Source: Palsa-504 sp963800415 (GTDB lineage Bacteria > Actinomycetota > Actinomycetes > Streptosporangiales > Streptosporangiaceae). Taken from it: a stretch of 64,000 bases of DNA. This document shows positions 16,940 through 24,676 of this stretch, in pieces (the first letter of the stretch is position 1; every line of letters starts with the position of its first letter). The position numbers and the translations under genes were made by a program. The notes below the pieces were generated by a model. It was not told the DNA's origin, did no database searches, and saw nothing but the letters and a program-made list of their open reading frames with translations. The stretch is from the NCBI GenBank assembly GCA_963800415.1, contig CAWDBS010000004.1, forward strand, positions 10,287 through 74,286. Reading direction: 5' to 3'.

Positions 16940-17623
16940 GTGATCGGGGAACTTTACGAGCACGCGCTGGCCGGCTGGGCCAGGCCGGAGATCGAGCACG
17001 CCGACGGCAGCCGCAAGCCGCTCCCGGTGGACGGCTGGCTGCATGAAAGTCCCGGCGACAAATCGATCCTGGACCGATGTGAGGGCCCGACGCTCGACAT
17101 CGGCTCAGGACCGGGCCGGCTGACCGTCGCCTTGTCCGAACGCGGCATCCCCGCCCTCGGCATCGACATCACGCCGTACGCCGTCGACCTGGCCCGCTCC
17201 TCGGGCGCGCTGGTCATGCTGCGCGACGTGTTCGACCGCGTGCCGGGTACCGGCCGCTGGACCACGGTGCTGCTCGCGGACGGGAACATCGGGATCGGTG
17301 GCGACCCGGCCGCCCTGCTTCGCCGGGTGGCCGAGCTGCTCGCCCCGCAGGGGCGTGCCATCGTCGAACTCGAGCCGCCCGGCTCGCCGCTTCGGCGCGA
17401 GCAGGTCCGGCTGTGCCACGCCGGGTCGGCCAGCGCCTGGTTCCCCTGGGCCTACGTCGGCGCCGACCACATCACCGACGTGGCCTACGACGCCGGGCTC
17501 GGCGAGGTCGAGATCTGGACGGTCGATGGACGTTGGTTCGCCTCCATCGGCGGCTGCCAGGTTTGTTCCGAACGAATCGTCGTCTCGCTGTTACGGAATG
17601 CTTACAGCCCGGCCCGCGGATGA
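16940..17623 (+). CDS. class I SAM-dependent methyltransferase
   Basis: 227 residues; GTG start behind GGGAGGAG. The SAM-binding motif LDIGSGPGRLTVAL lies at about 52-65, the acidic motif GIDITPYAVDLAR at 75-87, and LLADGNIGIGGDP at 112-124. The C-terminal half lacks a signature that would name the substrate. Its stop is 34 bases before the mannosyltransferase start, so the genes likely share a transcript. Methylation of a glycan or a lipid carrier would fit the context, but that is inference. Confidence 0.85.
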   Translation: MIGELYEHALAGWARPEIEHADGSRKPLPVDGWLHESPGDKSILDRCEGPTLDIGSGPGRLTVALSERGIPALGIDITPYAVDLARSSGALVMLRDVFDRVPGTGRWTTVLLADGNIGIGGDPAALLRRVAELLAPQGRAIVELEPPGSPLRREQVRLCHAGSASAWFPWAYVGADHITDVAYDAGLGEVEIWTVDGRWFASIGGCQVCSERIVVSLLRNAYSPARG

Positions 17624-17657
17624 TCATTCCGCCCAGATAGAAGGCACGCTTCGCAGC

Positions 17658-19283
17658 ATGAACGGAAAACTCCGGGTGGCCGCCATCGGCCTGGCCCTGG
17701 CGGTACTGGCCGGCCTGGTGCTGCTGCTCGTTCGCCCGAGCATCAACCCGGCGCGGATACGCCCGCTGCCGCTCCTGTTCGGCGCGTGGGTCGCGTTCAT
17801 CGCCGCCGCCTGGCTGTTGCGGAAGGTACCGCGGCGGGCCGCGGTGACGCTCATCCTGCTTGGCGGCATCGCCATCCAGGTGGCCGCGGTGTCCGCACCG
17901 GCGCAGAACAGCAACGATCTTTACCGCTACGTCTGGGACGGCAAGGTGCAGGCGGCAGGCATCGACCCGTACCAGTACGTCCCCACCGCGGCGCAGCTCA
18001 CCGGACTGCGGAACGAGTACCTCTTCTACCCGCGCGGCGAGTACTGCGTCTCGCCGGCTTACGTCAGCCGCCATCCGGCCGCCGAACTCGCCCCGGGCTG
18101 CACCAGGATTAACCGGCCGACCGTGCCCACCATCTACCCGCCGGTCGCCGAGGCGTACTTCCTCGGGGTGCACTACCTACCGGACGGCGGCGACTCGACC
18201 ACGCCCATCCAGGCGGCCACGGCGCTGGCGGCCGTGTTGATCACGGTCCTGCTGCTATTCGGCCTGAAACGGCTGGGCCGGGACGTGCGGATGGCCGCGC
18301 TGTGGTCATGGTGCCCGATGGTGGCGCTGGAGGCCGGCAACAACGCGCACGTGGACGTGATCGCGGTCGGGATCACGGCGGCCGCGATCCTGGTGCTGGC
18401 CACGGCCCGCACCACCCGCCGGACGATAGTCGGCGGAATACTGCTCGGCCTGGCCATCGCGACCAAGATGACGCCCGTGCTGACCGTGCCCGCGCTGCTG
18501 CGGCGCCGCTGGGTGACGGTCGTCGTCGCCGCGGGCGGCGCCTTCACCGCGGTCTACATCCCGCACGTGCTCCGGGTCGGCGGCAAGGTGATCGGATTCC
18601 TGCCGGGCTACCTGCATCAGGAGAACTACACGACCGGGACCAGGTACGGGATCATCGGCCTGTTCGTCACCGGGCCGCTGGCCAGCGCGGCGGCGGTGCT
18701 CATCCTGGCCGCGGTCGCCTTCGCCGTGCTGCAGTTCTCCGATCCCGACCGGCCCTGGCAGGGCGCCCTCATGATGACCGCGGCCGCGCTCGCCGTCACC
18801 ACCCCGCACTACCAGTGGTACTCGCTGCTGCTGGTCATGCTGGTCGCCCTCGACGGCCGCCCGGAATGGCTCGCGTTCGCCGCGGGCGCATACTATGCGG
18901 CCGAGCCGAACCTGGGCCGGTACAACGTTCCGTGGCGCCTGCACGACGCCTTCGGCTACGGCGTGCCGTTGCTGATCGTGGCCGCCGGCTGGTTGATCCG
19001 GCACGAGCTGGCCAGGCGCGCGGTGACCGCCGAGCCGCTGCCCGCGACCGCCGAACCCGCGACCGCCGAACCCGCAACCGCCGGTGAGCTCACGGCGCTC
19101 GGCGCGGAAGCCAGTCTCGCCGGGACAGGGCCGGTCAGCGAGACCGAGCCGGAGTTCGCCGCCGACGTGGGCCGCGAAGTCCCGGTCTTACCCGGGCCGT
19201 CAGAATCTCGCGCTTTCTTACCGGTTGGTTACCCACAGGGCAAACATCAAACGGCATCGGCCGTCAGGACCGTGAATAGAGAT
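17658..19283 (+). CDS. GT87-type polyprenol-dependent mannosyltransferase (no stop before the next unit)
   Basis: From ATG 17658: an integral membrane protein with about 10-12 hydrophobic helices over residues 5-455. NDLYRYVWDGKVQAAGIDPYQYVPT and the later GNNAHVDVIAV / IATKMTPVL are typical of the DUF2029/GT87 lipid-linked sugar transferases of actinobacteria, which use a polyprenyl-phosphate sugar on the outer membrane face. After about residue 460 come TAEPATAEP repeats. The frame then runs without a stop into the Tyr/Gly-rich unit. The sequence at 19195-19285 is less GC-rich and looks intergenic, so an original stop may have been lost, or the two units are truly fused. The end given is where the next plausible start lies, not a stop codon. 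Confidence 0.65.
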
Positions 19284-21093
19284 ATGAGCTACGACCCGCA
19301 TCGGATGCCACCTCCCCAGGAGCGCTGGCCGAATGCGACCCCAGCCGAGGGCTGGCCGTCCTACCGGGATGGCGAACAGGAGCAGTCGGACCGCCGGTCC
19401 GGCGCGCATCGCCGGGACGCCTATACGGCGGTCGCTGGTTACCGGCACCAGTCGGGCCGGTCGGCCGTTGCCACGGCGGCCTACCCGGCGGCCGGGACCG
19501 GATACGGCACCACCGGTGGCTACGGCCGGGACGACTACGGCCGGGACGACTACGGCCGGGACGACTACGGCCGGGACGACCAAGGCCCGGCTGACTACGG
19601 CCGGGACGACCAAGGCCCGGCTGACTACGGCTCGGCCGGTTACGGCGATGCGCGGGACGGCTACGACAGGGCCGCGGACGGCTACGGCGGGAACGGCGCG
19701 GACGGTTACGGCAGCGGGAACGGTTACGGCAGCGGGAACGGCTACGGCGGGAACGGCGACGGCAGCGGGAACGGTTACGGCAGGGCCGGGAACGGCTATG
19801 GCGGGGCTGGGAGCAGCTACCAGACGGGCGGCTACCCCAGCGGCGGCTACGGCGGGGGCATCAACGGCTACGGCGGGGGCATCAATGGCTACGCCGGGGC
19901 CGCGGACGACTTCCCCGGGACTCCCGTCGGCTACAGCAGCCCTGGCCACGGCTACGGCAGTGCTCACAATGGCTACACCGCAGTCGGCAACGGCTACGCC
20001 AGGACGAACAACGGCTACGCCGGGGTCAGCAATGGCTACGCCGGGGTCAGCAATGGCTACGCCGGGGTCAGCAATGGCTACGCCGAGGTGGACAACGGCT
20101 ATACCGAGACAGGCAACGGCTACGCCGGCGCTAGCCATGGCTACGTCGAGGCGAGCAATGGCTACGCCGCGGCTGGGAGCGGCTACGCCGGAACCATCGA
20201 CGACTACGCAGGCGCAGCAGGCAGCTTCGACGGCGCCACGGACGGCTTCGACGGCGCGACGGACGGCTATACCCGCACCGACGCTGGCTACGGCCGGGCG
20301 GCCGACGAGTATCCCGGCGACGTCGACGGCTACGACTGGGATGCGAACGGCTACGGCAGCGCCGCCGGTGGCTATGCCAGCGGCGCGGATGACTTTCCCG
20401 GGGCTCCGGACGGCTTTGCGGGCGGCGCCTACCTTGGTCCTGGCAGCTACACCGAACCGGGCTTGGCTGATCCGCTGGCCTCCGCTCGGGCCGATCCGCT
20501 CGGGGCCGATTCGATGCTGGCGGCGCCCGACGCGGGCATCTACCCGGACCGCTGGCAGGCCGACCAGGAGCGCCGACGGGAAGCGGGCCGGCGCGGGATG
20601 ACGGTCGGCGCGGTGATGGAGCTTCTCGCCACTGGCGTGGTGATCGGCGTCTCCACCCTGGCCGCGGCGTTGCTCCGGTCGCAGGTCTCGCCGGTCAGCG
20701 CTATGGGCGCCGTGTTCATCGACCGGACGCCGGCCGCGCTGCGGAACGCCGCGGTGCACCACTTCGGGGCGGAAGGCCGGACCGTGCTGCTGCTCGGCAT
20801 GTACGCCACGTTCGCCGTCGTCGCGATCGTCATCGGGGTGCTGGCCCGGCGCGCCACGGCGCTCGGCGTCGGCCGGCATCGGGGCGTTCACCCTGTTCGC
20901 CGCCTTCGTCGTGATCACCAGGCCGGGCAGCCACGTAGGAGACGTCGCGCCCGCGGTCATCGGCGGCATGGCCGGCGTCGCGGCGCTGCTATGGCTTTTC
21001 CGCGCGTCAGCGCCGCCCCAGAGAACAGCGCCGCCCCAGAGAACAGCGCCGCTCCGGCAGACGCGCGGCGGCGCCCGGAGGAGGACGCGATGA
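19284..21093 (+). CDS. Tyr/Gly-repeat protein with C-terminal membrane domain (frameshifted)
   Basis: ATG 19284 gives SYDPHRMPPPQERWP, then about 390 residues of GY-rich repeats, then a membrane domain from about residue 440: GAVMELLATGVVIGVSTLAAALL, SPVSAMGAVFIDRTPAALRN, VLLLGMYATFAVVAIVIGVLARR. This domain is what I know as the N-terminal membrane part of actinobacterial molybdopterin oxidoreductases. At about 20868-20882 one extra base moves the sense to the next frame, which gives IGAFTLFAAFVVITRPG and VIGGMAGVAALLWLF. That frame ends in a TGA at 21091-21093, overlapping the ATG of the oxidoreductase. The original frame stays open only by chance, through Arg-rich nonsense. Confidence 0.6.
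19521..20460 (+). repeat. Tyr/Gly-coding tandem repeats
   Basis: Coding repeats built on GGCTAC. Exact sub-arrays include TACGGCCGGGACGAC four times at 19521-19580 (YGRDD) and a 21-mer for GYAGVSN three times at 20013-20075. Around these are many diverged NGYxx/DGY units. The product is low-complexity, acidic and rich in Tyr, Gly, Asn and Asp, and probably disordered. Confidence 0.9.
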
Positions 21094-22205
21094 CGACCAG
21101 CGTGGACCGGCGTAAGTTCCTGCGCGCCGCCGGCGTCACCGCGGTCGGCGCGGCCGCCGCCGGGGTCGGCGGCGAGCTGCTGCTGGGCAAGCAGTTCCGC
21201 AAGGCTCCCCCGGTGAGCATGGCCCCGACCATGCCCAGCCCCGCCACCGCCCCGCCGCCCGAGCTGAAGATCAACCCGATGACGCCGCTGCCGGCGGACG
21301 AGACGCTGGACAGCATCGCCGGGCTGTCGCCGTTCTACACGCCGAACAAGGAGTTCTACCGGGTCGACACCTCGCTGGTGCTGCCGAAGGTCTCATCCGC
21401 CGATTGGCAGCTGCGCATCCACGGCATGGTCGACCGGCCGATGACCCTGACCTACGATGATCTGATCCGGCGACCCATGATCGACCGGGATATCACCCTG
21501 ACCTGTGTCTCCGAGTCGGTGGGCGGCAACTTCATCGGCAACGCCCGGTGGCAGGGCACGCTGCTGGCCCCCATCCTGCGCAAGGTCGGCATCCACCGAG
21601 GCGCGGACCAGATCGTCATGCGCGACGTGCACGGGATGACCATCGGCGTGGCCACCGACCCGGTCCTGGACGGCCGGGACTCGCTGCTCGCGGTGGGCAT
21701 GAACGGCCAGGTGCTGCCGCAGGCGCACGGCTACCCGGTGCGGGTGGTGGTGCCGGGGCTCTACGGATACGTGTCCGCGACCAAGTGGGTGGTGGACATG
21801 GAGCTCACCACGTTCGGTGCGTTCAGCGCCTACTGGGTCAAGCAGACGCCGGCTTGGTCCCAGCAGGCGCCGATCAAGACCGAATCGCGCATCGACGTGC
21901 CGAAACGCCGCAGCACCGTGACGGCGGGCCAGGTGACGATCGCCGGGGTGGCCTGGGCCCAGCACACCGGCATCGAGGCGGTCGAGGTGGGCGTGGACGG
22001 CGTCTTCAACCAGGCGAAGCTCCCGGCCCAGGACACCATCGACACCTGGCGCCAGTGGTACTACGTCTGGGACGCCACCCCCGGGCAGCACATGCTCCAG
22101 GTACGCGCCACCGACAAGACCGGCTACACCCAGACCGAGGTGACACACAAGACCGAGCCGAACGGCGCGACCGGGTACCACACCATCCTGGTCACGGTCA
22201 CCTGA
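21090..22205 (+). CDS. Tat-exported molybdopterin oxidoreductase, sulfite-oxidase family
   Basis: 371 residues from ATG 21090, which has GGAGGAGG just upstream and overlaps the previous stop (ATGA). A twin-arginine signal (DRRKFLRAAG) opens the protein. The Moco domain (about 80-240) carries the predicted Mo-ligating Cys in DITLTCVSESVGG and the pterin-binding RWQGTLL. A C-terminal dimerisation domain follows (PKRRSTVTAGQVTIAGVAW). YedY/sulfite-oxidase-like chemistry is expected outside the membrane, with electrons passing to the membrane partner encoded just upstream. Related actinobacterial proteins, as I know them, fuse the two parts. The substrate is unknown. Confidence 0.85.
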   Translation: MTTSVDRRKFLRAAGVTAVGAAAAGVGGELLLGKQFRKAPPVSMAPTMPSPATAPPPELKINPMTPLPADETLDSIAGLSPFYTPNKEFYRVDTSLVLPKVSSADWQLRIHGMVDRPMTLTYDDLIRRPMIDRDITLTCVSESVGGNFIGNARWQGTLLAPILRKVGIHRGADQIVMRDVHGMTIGVATDPVLDGRDSLLAVGMNGQVLPQAHGYPVRVVVPGLYGYVSATKWVVDMELTTFGAFSAYWVKQTPAWSQQAPIKTESRIDVPKRRSTVTAGQVTIAGVAWAQHTGIEAVEVGVDGVFNQAKLPAQDTIDTWRQWYYVWDATPGQHMLQVRATDKTGYTQTEVTHKTEPNGATGYHTILVTVT

Positions 22206-22331
22206 GCCAGCCGCTGGCGCGCACCCGCTTTGCGCACCGACGGCTTGTCCTGCGCCCCGCTGACCGCCGCTCCTCCCCCCGGCGGCGGTCAGCGGGAACG
22301 CAGGGCCGGACAGCCGCCAGCGGGAACGCAG

Positions 22332-22403
22332 GGCTCAGCGGGCTCGAAGGGCTCAGCGGGCTCGAAGGGCTCAGCGGGCTCGAAGGGCTCAGCGGGCTCG
22401 AAG
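22332..22403. repeat. 18 bp tandem repeat, 4 exact copies
   Basis: GGCTCAGCGGGCTCGAAG repeated at 22332, 22350, 22368 and 22386. It covers the stop codon and last codons of coxE and fills part of the gap to the convergent oxidoreductase gene. The remainder of the gap (22206-22331) shows only a shorter GCGGGAACGCAGGGC pair. Confidence 0.9.
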
Positions 22404-23684
22404 GGCAGAGAGCAGGTCGTCGAGCGCGTCCAGGTTGTGCGCGCTGACCACGGCGTCGCAGTACGGCCAGGCGGCGGCCATGCCGCCGACCTCCGGGCTG
22501 TACCGCGGGGACTGGGTGCGCGGATTCGCCCACACGATCCGGTGCGCTACCCGGGACAGCCGGGCCATCTGGGCGCCGAGCAGCGCCGGGTCGCCGGTTT
22601 CCCAGCCGTCGGAGATGATCAGGACCACCGCGCCGCGGGCCATGCCCCGGCTGCCGTAGTGGTCGTTGAAATCCTTGACCGCGGCGCCGATCCTGGTCCC
22701 GCCCGACCAGTCCGGGGCCGCCTCGCCCGCCTTGGCCAGCATGGTGTCCGGGCTGGCCGCGGCCAGCGCGGGCGTCAGCCGGGTCAGCCGGGTGGCGAAG
22801 CTGAACACCTCGGGCCGGTTCTGCCCGCCCCGTACCTGGCCAGCATTGAGCACGTAGAGCAGCATCAGCAGCGCGCGGGCGTAGGGCTCCATCGAGCCCG
22901 AGATGTCGCACAGCACCACCAGCCGACGCGGCCGGACGCGCGGCGCCCGGCGCGCGAACCGGATCGCCTCGCCGCCGCTGCGCCGCGCCAGCCGCAGCGT
23001 CCGGCGCAGGTCCGGCCGTTTCCCGTCGCGGGCGGGCCGGTACCTGCGGGTCCGGCGAGGCGGCACGGCCAGCGTCATCTCGCGCATGAGCGAAACCAGC
23101 TGGCGCAGTTCGGCTGGGGACAGCTCGGTGAAGTCACGGCCGCGCAGCTGCTCTCGGGCCGAGGCCACCCGGCGCAGGGCCGGGGCCTCGGCCAGCGGCT
23201 CGTCCGCGTCCGCGGCGGCCGGGACGGCATCCGAGACGCGCAGTCCCGACGGCGCGCCAGCCGGATCGCCCTGGGACCGGGTGTCAGGCTGGGGGCCGCT
23301 GTCCTGATCGGGTCGCTGGAACGAGGGCATCACCGGCGGCACCTGGTTCCGGAACGGCGACGGGCCGCCGAACAGCGCCGCGAACACCCGGTCAAAGGTG
23401 GCCATCTGGCCGGGATCGGACACCATCGTGGCCAGCGCGCAGGCGCGGAGCTCGGCCAGCGAGGTAGCGCCCATGACCGTCACCGCGCGGGCCAGCCGCT
23501 CGCAGCGGTCCGGCCCGACCGGGAGCCCCGCGGTGTGCAGCGCGATCCCGAGGCCGGTAGCCAGCGAGGCCACGTCTGGCGAGGCCGCATCCGGTGAGGC
23601 CGCATCCGGTGAGGCCATATCCGGTGAGGCCATATCCGGTGCGGGGTGCGGCCCCGTCAACGACCCGGTCAACGGTTCAGTCAA
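22389..23684 (-). CDS. coxE: CoxE-like von Willebrand A domain protein
   Basis: 431 residues, CoxE family (PF05762). The VWA domain in the second half has the MIDAS motif DISGSME with the Thr (GGTRIG) and Asp (ISDGWETGD) ligands. The N-terminal half holds SPDMA/SPDAA repeats and a helical region. With MoxR/CoxD it is thought to mature the Mo-Cu centre of CO dehydrogenase. The start is uncertain: the TTG at 23684 overlaps the moxR end by 8 bases, and later starts exist. The gene is last in the cox cluster. Confidence 0.85.
   Translation of the reverse strand: MTEPLTGSLTGPHPAPDMASPDMASPDAASPDAASPDVASLATGLGIALHTAGLPVGPDRCERLARAVTVMGATSLAELRACALATMVSDPGQMATFDRVFAALFGGPSPFRNQVPPVMPSFQRPDQDSGPQPDTRSQGDPAGAPSGLRVSDAVPAAADADEPLAEAPALRRVASAREQLRGRDFTELSPAELRQLVSLMREMTLAVPPRRTRRYRPARDGKRPDLRRTLRLARRSGGEAIRFARRAPRVRPRRLVVLCDISGSMEPYARALLMLLYVLNAGQVRGGQNRPEVFSFATRLTRLTPALAAASPDTMLAKAGEAAPDWSGGTRIGAAVKDFNDHYGSRGMARGAVVLIISDGWETGDPALLGAQMARLSRVAHRIVWANPRTQSPRYSPEVGGMAAAWPYCDAVVSAHNLDALDDLLSALRAR
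23566..23640 (-). repeat. 15 bp coding repeat (SPDxA) at the start of coxE
   Basis: Five copies of a 15-mer close to GAGGCCGCATCCGGT (23566, 23581, 23596, 23611, 23626). Minus-strand translation gives MASPD / AASPD units near the N-terminus of CoxE. Confidence 0.85.
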
Positions 23685-24600
23685 GGGTGCCGACTACCGA
23701 CGCCAGCCCGGCCTGGCGCACCGCTTCCTCGTCTTCGGGGTACTTGAGCACCGTGCTGAGGGTCTGGCCGGCCACCGGGGCGGAAAGCTCCTGGGCGCCG
23801 AAGACGCTCAGCGCGAAGGCCCAGCTGATCGCCTCCGAGATACCGGGCGGCTTGGTGAGGTCGAGGTTGCGCAGCCGGTTGACCGCGGTGGCGATCTGGC
23901 CGGACAGCCGCTCCCCCGACTCGGGCACCCGGCGCCTGACGATCTCGGCGACGCGGGCGGTGTCCGGGTAGGCGATCCAGTGGTACAGGCACCGGCGCTT
24001 GAGCGCGTCGTGCAGGTCCCTGGTCCGGTTCGAGGTCAGCACGGTGACCGGGGGCAGGGCGGCTTTCTGGGTGCCGAGCTCGGGGATGGTAACCGCCGCC
24101 TCGGCCAGCAGCTCGAACAGGAAGGCCTCGAATTCGTCGTCGGCCCGGTCCACCTCGTCGATGAGCAGCACGGCGGGCCGGGGACCCGGGTGCAGCAGGG
24201 CGGTGAGCAGCGGCCGCGGCAGCAGGTACTCGCTGGTGAACAGGTCCTTGTCCTCGATGTGCTCGCCGGCCGCCTCGGCCAGCCTGATGGCGAGCAGCTG
24301 ACGCGGGTAGTTCCACTCGTACAGCGCCTCGGAGGCGGTGATGCCCTCGTAGCACTGCAGCCGGACCAGCGGGGTGTCGATCGCGGCGGCCAGCGCCTTG
24401 GCGGCCTCGGTCTTGCCCACCCCGGGCTCACCCTCGAGCAGGATCGGCTGCCCCATCCGGACCGCCAGGAACAGCGCGGCCCCGAGCTGGTCGCCCGCCA
24501 GGTAGCCGACCGTCTTCAGGGCGGCGGACAGATCGCCGACCTGGGGGAACCGGTCATGGAGATCATGTGTCACGGTGCTGCTCACAAGTGTCCCTGTCAA
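23677..24600 (-). CDS. coxD: MoxR-family AAA+ ATPase (CoxD-like)
   Basis: 307 residues. Walker A GEPGVGKT at 57-64, Walker B LLIDEVDRAD, sensor 1 region VLTSNRTRD, and an Arg-rich C-terminal lid. MoxR/CoxD ATPases act with a VWA partner as chaperones that insert S and Cu into CO dehydrogenase. It lies 76 bases after coxL and overlaps coxE, so it belongs to the same transcript. No strong Shine-Dalgarno is seen for the TTG at 24600; a GTG a few codons later is equally plausible. Confidence 0.88.
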   Translation of the reverse strand: MTGTLVSSTVTHDLHDRFPQVGDLSAALKTVGYLAGDQLGAALFLAVRMGQPILLEGEPGVGKTEAAKALAAAIDTPLVRLQCYEGITASEALYEWNYPRQLLAIRLAEAAGEHIEDKDLFTSEYLLPRPLLTALLHPGPRPAVLLIDEVDRADDEFEAFLFELLAEAAVTIPELGTQKAALPPVTVLTSNRTRDLHDALKRRCLYHWIAYPDTARVAEIVRRRVPESGERLSGQIATAVNRLRNLDLTKPPGISEAISWAFALSVFGAQELSAPVAGQTLSTVLKYPEDEEAVRQAGLASVVGTLD

Positions 24601-24676
24601 AGGTTCGCGTTATCCGGGGCTCGGTGGTGAATAACGCTCAAGGGGCGAGTTTATCTTTCCCGGCCGGCGGGCCCGG

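Noticed and set aside
19521..20460. CRISPR-like array
   Set aside because: The repeats are coding, in frame, of 15-21 bases without unique spacers of constant length, and no cas gene is near.
20880..21090. Arg-rich linker (RHRGVHPVRRLRRDHQ...) in the continuous frame before the molybdopterin oxidoreductase
   Set aside because: The neighbouring frame gives a proper membrane helix ending at TGA 21093, so the Arg-rich reading is an artefact of high GC.
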